Shown: piece by piece, positions 25,778 through 37,900 of the stretch | Layout of the letters: each line of letters begins with the position of its first letter | How positions within the stretch are numbered: the stretch's first letter is position 1 | NCBI RefSeq assembly: GCF_018320785.1 | Contig: NC_054886.1 | Coordinates: 33,277,732-33,341,731, forward strand | Source of the DNA: Cheilinus undulatus | Taxonomy: Eukaryota > Chordata > Actinopteri > Labriformes > Labridae | Reading direction: 5' to 3' | Length of the DNA stretch: 64,000 nucleotides | Notes under the pieces: model-generated | Told to the model about the DNA's origin: nothing | The model's database searches: none | Seen by the model: only the letters and a program-made list of their open reading frames with translations | Made by a program: the position numbers and the translations under genes

Positions 25778-27328
25778 CTTTTACTTTTTGCTTTACAGAT
25801 TAACTCTGTCCTCAAAGGAACAGGTTTAGAGTCTGTGTCAGAGGGTAAGAAAAGAACCAGGCTCAGCCACAAAGGTAGAACAGAGGAGCTATAAGGATGT
25901 GCAGGTATGTTGGTGATTAGATCATAGTGCAGAGTGTGTATATGTGGGGAAGAATGTTTGTATTAGTGTCTTTAGTCAAACTGGAATATAATCTCAGAAG
26001 AAGTCTTAGAAACCTGCATTGCAAAAGTATTAAGTGGTAAAACAGACAACCCTTGTGTTCCCTGTTATATCCTGCTCTGTTACATCCTCAGACAGGATGG
26101 GTCCTGAGCTCTTCTTCCCTCTTAGAGCATGTTTCAGATTTTTTTTCTTTTCAAAGGGTCTGAACATCAAAAGATACACTATTTTCAATGAAAATAGCTT
26201 CTGATAAATAAATATGAAGGCTAAGTTTAAGTCAGCAGTGATTCATGTTTTAAAATGGAATCAAAAAATGGGGTAAGAAAACAGTCTTCAAACCTTTTTA
26301 ATGTCAGGGGTTAATGGGTTTTTTGAAATATGTTAGAGTACAACGATTGAATAGAGCAAACATGAATAACAGAAAAAACATACAAAAAAGGTCAAATCAG
26401 ATACTTTGTTATGTTACATGTTATCTTCAAGATTATCTGCTCTGAATAAAACTTCTGTTGTCCACCACACAGTCCACATTTTTCTCTGCCTCATGAAAAT
26501 GGACACCATACTCAGCATTCATTATTCAAGCGACTTCATTTCTAAGGGCTCCAGCACGTTGTCTTTGTTCAGCATCTCTCTTTCATAATTGAATTTCATC
26601 TGGTCCAGGTTCCACTGATCCTGTAATAGTTTTTCCTTTTCTCTCAACAGTTCCTCTGGATTGTCAAACATCTGCTCTCTCTCTGTTATCTCTCTCTCTG
26701 CTGACTGAAGCTTCCTCTTGTTCTCCTCTCTGTCTGCCTGCAGCTGCTGAAGAATTGCTTTGAGTTGATCTCTCTGTGCCTCCAGCTCAGTCTTCACTTC
26801 CTTCAGTAAAATGACCAGGCCATCACAGTCCTTATCCTGCTTTTTTTGCTCTCTCTCTGTTATCTCTCTCTCTCGACTGACTGAAGCTTCCTCTTGTTCT
26901 CCTCTCTGTCTGCCTCCAGCTCCTGAAGTTTTGTTCTGAGTTGGTCCCTCTGTGCCTCCAGTTCAGTCTTCACCTCTGTCAGTAGAGAGACCAGGTCATC
27001 ACGGTCATCTGGACGTGGTCTTCTTCTTCTGAAATCTTTAAGAGAAGACATGAACAAGGAAGACGTGTCAATAAAACTCTTATGAAACAGCATCATTAAC
27101 CAGGTATACTTGAGGGCCATTTCTACCGTCACTGCAATCTAACACAAAAAGGCAGCAGTTTTCAAAGTGTGAAAGAGTGAACCTCCCCTAAGGAGAACTG
27201 ATCCATTCAGTGGACCCCCATCCACAAAATAAATTGAAAAAATAAATAAACAACATTTCAAACATTTATGTATGATCTTTAAACATTTTTAACATTAATA
27301 TATTTTGAATATTCTGGTTTGTAAATGT

Positions 27329-27990
27329 GGACAGCACGGTGGCGCAGTGGTTAGCGCTGTTGCCTCACAGCAAGAAGGTTGCTAGTTCGCTTCCCGAACA
27401 GGGCCTTTCTGTGTGGAGTTTGCATGTTCTCCCCGTGCACGTGTGGGTTCTCTCTGGGTACTCCGGCTTCCTCCCACCACCAACAGCTTCTTTTTGCCTG
27501 TTTTTCCCCATTTTTTCCGTTTTTATCCCATTTTTTGCTCTTTTCCACCTTTTTGCCTATTTAAGCTACCTTTCATAATTAAATATCAATTTTTTCCCAT
27601 TTTTTTGCTCATTGTTGCTACTTCTTTTGTCACTTTTCTCCAATTTTTGCCCCCCCCCCCTTTTTTTATACAATTTTTGCCACATTTCATCCATTTAAGC
27701 TGCCCATTGCTATTTAATACCACTTGTTTTCTTTTTCCCCAATTTTTGCCACTTTTATCCTATTTTTCTTGACTTTTTTGCCCTTTTAAGTCACTTTCCA
27801 CTCACTTTTTTGTCACTTCTCAACAATTTCTGCTACTTTCTGACCATTTTTCCACTTTTTCCTCCCCATTTTCACCCATTTTTTGATGCTTTTTGACCAT
27901 TTTGCAACCTTCAACCTATTTTTATTGCTACTTGCTTCTTTTCTATTGCTACTTTATTTGCCATGTTTTACCTCTTAGATTGTGGCTCTT
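27329..27990 (+). mobile_element. SINE-like element with a long T/C-rich degenerate tail
   Basis: It starts 'gacagcacggtggcgcagtg' and reads 'gttctccccgtgcacgtgtg' and 'ccggcttcctccc', a widespread fish tRNA-related element. From about 27490 to 27990 the sequence is a drifting array of 'atttttgccactttt'-like units. It sits between the TMCC-A exons and is absent from TMCC-B. Confidence 0.65.
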
Positions 27991-28263
27991 GCAAAGGTTT
28001 TTTTATTTTTTATTTTTTTATTTGGCTCGTTGGTTGAGTAACACTGCTCTATAGCATAGTTCCTATAGTAACTATAAGTTTATCCATTTTGCTCCATCCA
28101 CAGCAGAGGTTAGCAAAGAAAATCACCTTTTTCTGGTTTTTGGTTTTGTGCCTCCCCTGAAGCTCTGTGGCGCCCCCCCAGGGGAGGCCCACCTCACACT
28201 TTGAAAACCACTGCTATGAGGCATTCATGACATGTAAACTACATGTAGCTGCTCAACTTGCAC

Positions 28264-28340
28264 TATTCTACTACTAATAATAATACATATAATAATAACA
28301 ACAACAATAATGATAATAATAATAACAATAATAACAAACT
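28264..28340. repeat. AAT/AAC microsatellite
   Basis: An imperfect (AAT)n/(AAC)n tract lies next to the TMCC-A membrane exon donor. The counterpart at 63380-63418 shows that the tract predates the duplication. Confidence 0.85.
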
Positions 28341-29125
28341 ATGACTTACATGACTACAAGTCATATGCAGAAACACCGACGACAGCCATCAAGGCCAATC
28401 TCTTAGACCAAGACCTGGGAACACGGAGGCCAAAAACAGCAGGGATCTCAGAGGCACTCTGACCTGATGAAGGAACAACAGCTATGAAGAAGTGAGAATA
28501 TGAAATTAAAGCTATGGTCTCAGCTTAAGAAACAGAATAAAATCTGGGAAATGATTCTGTGTTTCTGTAAAGATTAGAAGAGTACATTAAAGAAGGTTAG
28601 TGTTGAACAGCCAAGAATGATCAAAACAACATTTAGATTAGTTTTAGTCCTTTCTAGAGAACTTTAAACCATCCTAGTTTTGTTAAATTCAATTGAACAA
28701 CCAATTTAAATCAATGTAAAAAAACAGAACATACCGTCTCCTTGCATTTTAGTTCCTTGTCTCTGAGTAGCTTTGAGACCTACTGACCTGGTTCCCCAGA
28801 TTAAAGCACCTTGATTGTGATATTTTTTATGAGATGAGGTGTGGTTATCCTACAGTAGTATCACTTGTCTACCACTGATTAACAGTCTTTTATCAGGATT
28901 CTTATGACCCAATTCCTTTTTCCTTTGCAGTGTCATAAAAATGGCCTGTGTGTTAATTTCTTTTCTCTCATAGCACCAGTGTGTACAAGGTTGATAGTCT
29001 GGTAGAGTTTGAGTGTTGTGAAAAATCCAATTTAAAACAGAAAGCAATAATAAGTCAATCTCACAAACCCATATTTTATTCATCAGATGTTGACATTGAG
29101 ACGTTTTACCAGTCAATGAAAAATA

Positions 29126-30897
29126 CACTGCCCAAAAAATAAAGGAAACTCATAATCATCACAATGTAACTCCAAGTCAATCACACTTCCAGGGTATCAG
29201 CCTGTCCAGTTAGGAAGCAGCACTGATTGTGAATCAGTTTCACCTGCTGATGTCCAAATGGGACAGACAACAGGTGGAAAGGAGAGGCAATTAGCAAGAC
29301 AAGCCCTGAATGAATGGTTTTGCAGGTTGAAGCCACAGACCATCTCCCTCTCTTCATTCTTTCTGGCAGATTTTTGGTTACTTTTGCATCCAGTGCCCTC
29401 ACCACTAATGGAAGCGTGAGGCAGTATCTGCAACTCACCGATATTGCTTGGATAGCACACCCAAGCGTGGTGGCAAGAAGGTTTGCTGCTTCTCCCAGCA
29501 CACTGTCAAGAGATCGAGGAGCTACCAGGAACCAGGCCAGTACATTAGAAGACATGGAGGGGGCTGTAGGAGGACAACAACCCAGTGGCAGGATGGCTAT
29601 CTGCTCTTTTGTGCAAGGAGGAATAGGAGAAGCACTGCCATAGACTAACCTGACACACCAGATGGATGTGTTTCACACATCCATCTGGGAAGGTTCAATA
29701 GGAAATGTTTGAGAAAAGGCAGAGGCTTTGAAAAAAACTCGGAGCGTGATTGGATGAACGTTCTGTCTGTCACATCTCCACGGGCCAAACAGACCAATCA
29801 ACACGTTTGCGTAACGACACTGCCGAAAGTACTGCCCCTTGTAGCTGATTGGTCCTGTCGCTGGCTAACCGGGCCCAAACGGTTTAGACAGGTGCTTAAA
29901 AAGATGGATTCGCCCGTGAAAAACAAGGAAACGGGCGTATCCATCTGCTTTGAAAGGTTAGCCATAGACCCCATGAGGGTGGTATGAGGGCCTGACGTCT
30001 ACAAGTGGGGCCTGTGCTCACAGCCCAGCACCATGCAGCCAGACTGGCATTTGCCAGAGAACACCAGAATTTGCAGATTCGCCATTTGTGCCTGTGCTCT
30101 TCACAGATGAGAGCAGGTTCACACGTGACAGACGTGAGAGAGTCTGGAGATGCCGTGGAGAATGTTCTTCTGCTTGCAACATCCTCCAGCATGACCAGTT
30201 TGTCTGTGGGTCAGTGATGGTATGGAGGGCCTCACATACCTCCATGTGCCAGCCAGAAGTACCCTGACCGCTGTTAGGTACCGGGATGAGGTCCTCAGAC
30301 CATATGCTGATGCAGTGGGCCCTTGGTTCCTTCTGATGCGTGGCAATGCTCGGCCTCATGTGGCTGGAGTGTGTCAGCAGCTCCTGCATGATGAAAGCAT
30401 TGCTGCTATGGACTTTCCTGCCTGTTCCCCAGACCTGAATCCAATCGGGCACCTCTTGGACATCGTGTCTTGTTCCATCCACCGCCGCCACATCGCACCA
30501 CAGACTGTCCAGGAGCTGACTGATGCCCTGATCTAGGTCTGGGAGAAGATCCCTCAGGAGACCATCTATCATCTCATCAGCATGCCATGACATTGTACTG
30601 AGTGCATACAGGCACATGGAGGTCATACACTCTACTGAGCCTCATTTTGAGTTGTCTTGATGAATTCCACAGAAGTTGGATCGGCCCGTGATTTGATTTT
30701 TCCACTTTTATTCTGAGTATGATTCTGAATCCAGTCCTCCATGGGTTAATGATTTTGGTTTCCATTGACCATTCTTATGTTATCTTGTTCTCAACGCATT
30801 CCACTATGTAAAGAATTAAGATTTTCAACTGGAATATTTTACTCATTGAAATCAGGGACATGTTATTTAAGTTTTACCTTTATTTTTTTGAACAGTG
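29126..30897 (+). mobile_element. Tc1-like transposon with TA flanks, decayed
   Basis: The ends are 'cactgcccaaaaaataaagg' and '...tttttttgaacagtg', with TA at 29124-29125 and 30898-30899. The plus strand carries a frameshifted transposase; readable parts include DEVLRPYADAVGPW, RPHVAGVCQQLLHD and FPACSPDLNPIGHLLD (about 30285-30460), the C-terminal catalytic region. About 340 bp of another element (29645-29985) replaces an internal section. It lies upstream of FCRL-B, near the boundary between units 1 and 2. Confidence 0.85.
29645..29985. mobile_element. MITE nested in the Tc1 copy
   Basis: The ends read 'actaacctgacacaccagatg' in part and inversely 'catctgctttgaaaggttag'. A hairpin with 14-bp arms (ccagatggatgtgt / acacatccatctgg) lies at about 29661-29691. 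GC-richer interior, no coding frame. The flanking Tc1 sequence has also lost some bases compared with the family. Confidence 0.65.
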
Positions 30898-31034
30898 TAG
30901 TAGATCATGTTGAATTTGATTGCAGAAACATATCTAAGAAAAGTTGGGCTGATGAAAAAAAGACTGGAAAAGTAAGTGGTACTGATGAAAAAACATCTAG
31001 AAGAGCATACCAACTATCAAAGTCAAGTGAAAAC

Positions 31035-31295
31035 AGGCCAGTAAGATGACTGCATGAAGAGGGGATGCAACACAATGATAAACATGGCCCTGTCCCTGCT
31101 TTCTGAGATGTGCTGCTGCCATCTAAAATGAGCCAATGTTTTTCCTGAAATGGTAGAATGTCTCAATTCTATCATTTGATATGTTTTTCTGTTATATTGA
31201 GAATAAGCTATGGATTCATGAGATTGAACAATCATTGTTTTATTTTTATAAACATTTTACACAATGGACCAACTTTTTTGGAACTGAGGTTTTGT
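31035..31295 (-). repeat. Dispersed fish repeat (ccaaaaaagttggg family), reverse copy
   Basis: Read on the minus strand it has the same order of blocks as 1527-1760 and 38285-38590 and ends near 31285 in 'ttccaaaaaagttgg'. It has no coding capacity. Confidence 0.6.
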
Positions 31296-31829
31296 ACAAA
31301 AAAAAGTTTTAGTACATTTGAATCCTCTTTGACGTCTCTGAAATCAATCACAAATAGTGCAGTGAAGTTTAACTTTGTTAAAGGATGTATCAGGCAAAGA
31401 TTATGTTACATAACATACGAGAAAATTCAGATAGCCTTGTAAAGCTGAATCCAAGCCTTTTCTTTTTGGCCCATATGACAGGGCATCTATTAAATTTCAG
31501 CAAAGTCATCCTAGAAGAAAACTGTTTTATCTTCATTATTTCACCTTGGATGGTGCCACTAGGTTTGTTTGATAAAAACGTGGTTCTTTATCTTTATTAA
31601 CTCAGAAATCATCAACCACCAATACTTTAACAACATTGGTTTAGCCCATTATCTTTACCTGTTACTGTCTTCATGGTTCTCAGGTTGTTAAAGAGTGTTG
31701 CGTGTTCACATCTGTGTTCTTTTTGGTCACACTACTATTTTGGACCATAAATGTTTGACACATTTAGACCATAAGTGTTCTTTACCACACAGATATTTAA
31801 AGATATAGAGGACAAACATGCGTGTCATG

Positions 31830-31922
31830 TATAAAAATAGTTCAGACAGGAAGAGGAAGCTCTCACTGATGGGTGTCTTTGTTAGATTTCATTGTGACTG
31901 CAGCAGTCAGCAGTGAGGCATC
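31830..31922 (+). promoter_or_regulatory. FCRL-B promoter with TATA box and ETS/PU.1-like motif
   Basis: TATAAAAA at 31830-31837 is followed by 'caggaagaggaagc' (about 31847-31860) and the 5' UTR to ATG at 31923. The block from 'cagacaggaagaggaag' to the ATG is conserved in FCRL-C (52537-52627 reversed). GAGGAAG is the core of PU.1/ETS sites, which drive myeloid and B-cell receptor genes in vertebrates. Binding is inferred. Confidence 0.5.
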
Positions 31923-34900
31923 ATGGACGTCACATCTCTCTGCAGCAGACTCAGTAAGATCAGACTCTTTTAGCTTCATAGCTCATTGTTCTCTTTAGAA
32001 AGTATGTTAAATCTACAGTTTTCTCATTTCCTCTCTCCAGTGGTCGCTGTGATGGTTCTGCTGGTTGCACAGATTAACCAGAGTCACTCTGCTCAAAATG
32101 CTGGTAGGTTTCACACTCAGTCTATATATCAATCTGAGACATTATTTATAATAATCTGGCATGCTAATATGTAGGTTTTGGTGAAATGTTAGCAGGAAAC
32201 TGGTTCATATAGTCTGTGAAAACAGTTTCAAAAACTAATAAAACTTCAACCCTCTCTTAGAGGGATAAAATTATACTAAGAATAAAGCAGAAATGTGTGC
32301 CCCCGTTTCATGAATATGTAGCAGTTTTTACCTGTCAATAAGTATGTGAATATTATTTTTTTCATTTGATGCTTTAAGCTGAAATAATCTTTTTTTGTGT
32401 GTGTGTGAATATGCAAACATACCTTAATCTGACTGCTTTGCTCTAATTTGTTTGTAATTTTTACAGACAGAGTTTTTCCTCGTATTACTCCAGACAGACT
32501 GCAGTTCTTTGAGTATGAGACCGTCCACATTAGTTGTGAAGAGTTGATGGGACTGACTGGATGGAGAGTGATGCACAGACACAACAAACCAACAAATTCT
32601 CACATCTGTACCCCTCCTGCATCAAGATGCACCATTGAGCCTGCCTTTGAACGACACAGTGGAGAGTACTGGTGTGAAAACAATGAAGGAAACACCACTG
32701 GTTCCATCAACATCTCTGTTACTGGTATGTAAGAAAAAACAGCAGAAATCTAACCTGACAACTAAGGTCAAAGGGTAAAGACTGATAGTCTGATATTTTA
32801 CAACATGTCATTAATTTTCATTTTGTCATATTATTGCCTCTAGTTTTAATCATCCCTCTCTAAACCCAATGGCTGACGAGGGGTAAAGTATTTACTGTCA
32901 CCATGTTTTGATGGGGGATTTTTCTACCTTTGAATATTTAGCTGTTGTTGTTAAAGCTGTTGTTCCCACAATCCTGGTCAAAGCGTACCACCTTGTTGAT
33001 GAATTTGCTGCACTGATAGTAAAATTTTCCGTTGACTATGAGCACATTGTCATTGCTGGTGATTTATACATATGGAAAATCATGCTAATCCAAACACAAA
33101 ACAATTTCTCAATATTCTAGACACATTTGAACTTACACAGTGGACTGGACCAACCAATAAGCATGGATACACCCTCAATCTGATTTTATCTAAAGGCCTC
33201 AATATAGCAATAACAATCACTGATATTCTGGATGTTGAGCTCTCAGGCCATTTTTGCATCTTCTTCTATATGACCCGCACAATCAGAAATGAAGATGTGG
33301 TCAGAACTGTAAATAATATATGACCCATAATCTGCTCATCATGTCATTGATGATATGATGGACAATTTCAACTATATTGTGTGTCACATCATACAACTAA
33401 AACATAGGTATTTAAGAGGAAACACAAGGCTCCTTGGAGAAACGGGGAAGAGTAAGGATGCTTAAAAGAATTTGCAAAGTTGATGAACTAAATAGTGAAA
33501 AAAACAAACTTCACCTACATTATGATATTTGCAAACATGCACTTGCAGCCTACAGTAAAGAAATTAAACTGTTGAGACAGCAGCACATCTCAGAAATTAT
33601 AAATGAAAACAAAAACAATACACAGTACCTGTTCTCCACAGGTGATAAATTAATCAGTCCCCCCAGATCAACCCTGCTGACTTTCTATTGTCAAATAAGT
33701 GTAATGAGTTTGCCGCTTACCTCAAAGAAATCCGATCTTTCATTACTTTAAAAAACTGTCCAAATTAAAATGCACGCCTTTAAACTTGTTACTTATAATT
33801 TTTTCATGTATTATTTATTTATCCATGTATTTAAGTCTGCTACCTGCTCTCTCGACCCCATCCCTAAAACACTATTCAAATGTGTCTCTACAGGCTGGTA
33901 TTCATATAAACATTTAAACAATTTAAGTTCAAGATCAGTAATACCCTGATAACGAGCGATAAACACTATTACAAATTATATACTTCCAGTATATTACAGG
34001 AAAGGAACTGACACAAGACAGAGAGGAGGAAAAAGAAAAGAATGGAAGAAAAGTGGTGTTTATATTTATTTATTACATTTTATTTGTCATGTAGGAATTA
34101 TTTATTCATGCATTTCTTGATTATTTTTTTTTTCCATATTGCGTAGCTCCAGAACATGGGTCTTGTTGAAGCGCAAAGTGCTATTATTGTGATTATCTTT
34201 GTAATTACTTGTTGTCATAGTTCTAATTAAACAATTCTACACAAACACACACACCTACACACACAAATAGACATGGAATTGAAGAATAGATAAGAAAAAC
34301 TCCAAGTCACTCTCTTTTAACATTGAAACACCTTTAGTTCTGCAGCACGGTCAAATAAAAGCATTTCAATGTCTGAAGAGAGTGCCTTGGAGTCTTTTCT
34401 TGTTTATATATATATATATATATATGTATTATTTTATATCTTGTTTATTCTTAAAAAAAGTTCCTCCCTGCTTGTCTCTGTCTTGTCACACAATACTGTT
34501 GCATCTTTCCACAAAGTCAGATGTGGGCCGACTGTGGCTCAGTCGAGAGAGTCAGCTGTCCCACAGTTGGAAGGTTGTGGGACAACCAGCTCCTGCAGTC
34601 ACATGCCGATGTGTTGTTTGGCAAGACCCTTAACCCAGATTTGCTCCCACTGATTTGTCGGTGGTGTGTAAATGGGAATGGACGTGTATGCCTGAGATTA
34701 GCTAATACTGATGGCCACTTCTCCACAGCAACCTCTGCCATCAGTGTGTAAATGTGGAGTTGAATTGGTAGGTGTAATGTGCACTGTAAAAGTGCTTTGA
34801 GTGGTCACATGACTACCACAATGCAGTATCTATAAAAAACAAAAACAAACCTAAATCAGTGGATCATGGTCAACGTTTGGATATTTACACAAGTACTGTA

Positions 34901-37900
34901 GACAGTGGTATGACTGTAAATTTAGACATCAGAGTTGGATGGATCTGTGCCAGTTTTTTTTGTGATTAATGAAGAAAAATTAAAAAATACTGACAGCCCC
35001 ATATGAGACATACATTTCATTATTTGATGACAAGATTTGTTGTAAAATTCAGGTTAAAGTTCAGTACTCAGCACTACTTAGTGTAACAGTACTGTTTATT
35101 TATGGTAAAAAAAATGACCTGATATCTTTGTGTGATATTTTCAGCTGGATCTGTGATCCTGGAGGTTCCTGCCCGTCCTGTGATGGAGGGATCTGATGTG
35201 ACTCTTTTCTGTAAAAATCAGAAGTTTCAGTCAGAGCACATTGCTGATTTCTACAAAGATGATGTCTCTCTTGGGTCTGGATATAGTCACATAACCATCA
35301 GAAATGTTTCCAAGTCTCATGAAGGACTTTACAAATGCAGCATATCAGGAGCAGCACAATCACCAGAGAGTTGGCTGGCTGTCAGAAAAAAGGAAAATCC
35401 AAAACCAAACAAGGAGATTCAGCCCCCACAGAAACACTCCCCACATCATTCTACCATACTTTGGATTGCTGTCAGTATTTCACTGACTGTTATTTTTCTG
35501 TTTGTGCTGGGATTCTTTCTCTGCCAGAAACACCAAGGTACAGCAGTGCTTCAACCATGTTTTGTGTTGAAATGTCCTCTACTTCCTGTTTTTGTAACTC
35601 CAACATTCATAATTCACTGTTTTTAATGAGCTGCATTGAAGCTCTGCTTCTTTATTTATTATTTCTAATGATTTCCTCTTTATTTGTCTGTTTAGTGTCT
35701 TGTAAATCAACACCAGGTTCCCGCTCACAAGAAAACAATATAGGTGAGTAAAAGAACCATAGACTATTAAAATAAAATATTATTAGAGACACTGCTCTAG
35801 GAGGGATGTTGGATGTTTGTCTGGAACTTTTCTCATCTAACAAGCACACATACAAACCAGACAGTTTCTGCAGAAACAACATTACCGCTGTGTTTCTTTA
35901 CAACATAACTGAATTTGCTTTCATATGCATATATCTATACAGAGCTTGACAAATGTATTAGACCACCTGTCATATCTGTCTCAGACATATTAATGACCAC
36001 TAACCCTAACCAAAGTAAGGTTTATGTACCACAGCTGCCTAAATTAACAGCATTGGTAATGACCAAAATCATTTTTATGTTTCTGCAATGGTTAATACAC
36101 CAATATGTAGAAGCTCTTTAACCCAAATGATATTTTTGATGCTAAAATAGAATTATTATTGTTATCCATGAATTTCCAAATTTAGTGATTTACAAAAAAC
36201 CTGAAAAAATAGTAAAGTACATTAATATTTCTTGATTAATATGTCAAATTATAGTTATTTACTTGCATTCCTGAACAGAAAAATGAGTTTTAGTGGTTGA
36301 ATGTTATGCTTGATTCACTTCTGACTTCTCAGAGAAGCCCAATGAGCCGGCTCAAATTTGGGTGAATTCAGTTTGAAATTCCTCATTCCTGTTCAAAATG
36401 GTAAAACGTGGAGAGCTGACTGAAAATGAAAGAGTCCGCATTAAAGCACTTCATGATGCTGGATGGTCTCTGAGACAGAGATGACAGGTGGTCTAATACA
36501 TTTGTTAAGTACTGTATATACATATTTTCTATCATTGCTTTATTGATATCTCATGTTGTATTTTATTTTGAATGTAACATACTGTATGACAAAAATACTA
36601 CATATATATATTTCTGTTTCTGTGAATGTTTCAGTGTCAGGACAGGGCAGTAATGCTGATCCACTACATGCCACATATGCTGTAGTCACAAAAACTAGGA
36701 AAAAAGGTAAAATACTTTATTATGTCTAAATGTATTTAATAATGAAACTCTAAATTCTTGATCATGCAAACATGTTGTTTAAACAAAAAAAAAAAAAAAC
36801 ATATTTAGAAGATTTCTTCTTTTGTCTTTTATGTTTCAGCATCAGTTGGAAACAATGCTGATGAAGTCACGTATGCTCAAGTTGAAAGCTTCAGGAGGGA
36901 CAACGGTAGCTATAAGATATATTAAACCTAACCGTGTGCTAAGTCAACACTAGCTTCTTTAACAACAAAATTATATAAATAATTACAAAGTTGTTCATTT
37001 TTGATTGAGACTTCCATTCAGCCTACAGTTGTAAAGAGAACATGTCAAATTTAGAGATCATTTTATTGGATCCATCATAATATTAATGACTGTAAAATGA
37101 AACATCTCCCCCTCTACGGAAGCAGATTAGGGCCATTAGGGAAGGAGAAAATAATTTTGGATAAATCGAGATTAAAGTCGAAATGACGAGAATAAAGTCA
37201 AAACTTGTTATTATTAACAGTGGATCATATACACTGTGTGTTTATGTGGCAAAGAGAGAGAGAATCTCTTTGTTGATAAATTCAATAAAGAGGTGTGATT
37301 TCACATATTCATTGATATGAGGCTCATTTAGTAGAGACAGTTATTCTGTTATTGTCTTAAATACTCATACATCTACAGGAGCACAGCAGCGCTCTTGCCT
37401 CTCTTCCTCTTCTGTCTGATCACCTGTAGAGACGCACAGGTGATAGACAACCACGTTACCTCATGGGAGAGCGACGGGAGATTGATTGCTCGTTTATTGA
37501 TTATAGACAAGTTGCTGCTAATGACAAAATGTTTTTAAAAAAAGGCAAAAAAGGAACACTTTGTCACGTGTTGTATTGAAAACTCTAGTTAACAGTATTG
37601 TGTATGATACATAAAGAAAATGTTACCTGCAAAACGCCATGTCCACAATGAACATTACATTTGTGTATGGAATTTAGAAACAAAAGTGCCCGTATGTTTT
37701 TATTGCTGCTTTCATGCAGCGCCTCCATGCTTCCCTTCAGATATGTCAGTAGAGTTGTTTATATTGGTGTTGTCTCTCCCACCACAACAAACACTGATCA
37801 ATAAACAAGTGATGAATCCCCCTTCGCTCTCCCATTACCGAGGCTGAGTCTGTCACCTGTGCGTTTCTACAGGTGATCAGATGGAGGAAGGCGAGAGGTG

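Larger units (their letters stand above)
9255..28640. repeat. Segmental duplication, BTN/TMCC block, copy 1
   Basis: This aligns in direct orientation with about 53925-63645. Anchors include 'gtactgcctgccagcag' at 9290 with the near-identical text at about 53945, BTN exons (13585-18029 with 55701-60177), 5' UTR exons (18710 with 60523), mariner remnant (24720 with 61205) and TMCC exons (26522-28463 with 62116-63545). Copy 1 is about twice as long because of insertions, mainly at 10707-12380, 12.8-13.6 kb, 15221-16348, 19.2-24.4 kb and 24.9-25.8 kb. Confidence 0.85.
26522..28747 (-). pseudogene. TMCC-A: membrane coiled-coil gene, broken copy
   Basis: The exons (minus) are 28747-28735 (MQGD, donor GTATGT), 28463-28350 (114 nt, membrane segment) and 27035 onward (coiled coil). 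In TMCC-B the middle exon reads LALLAVVGVSAYGLYS, a short helix followed across the junction by YFRRRRP, a stop-transfer stretch. Here the matching codon at 28356-28354 is TAG. The coil exon has a 2-nt gain in a GA run, so the frame ends at TAA 26860-26862. Behind it lies a second, partly duplicated coil (26797 down to 26522, KTELEAQRDQLKAILQQLQA). An intact product would be about 158 residues, signal-less, with one helix and a cytoplasmic coil. I do not recognise the family. Confidence 0.6.

Noticed and set aside
27351-27772. Frames rich in F, L and P
   Set aside because: They arise from the SINE-like element and its T/C-rich tail.
29181-30626. Several frames of 70-202 residues on both strands
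   Set aside because: They are broken transposase and antisense of the Tc1 element at 29126-30897.
36635-36706. Second ITIM in FCRL-B exon 6
   Set aside because: The tyrosine context ATYAVV has alanine rather than I, V, L or S at -2 and threonine at -1, so it is neither a canonical ITIM nor an ITSM.
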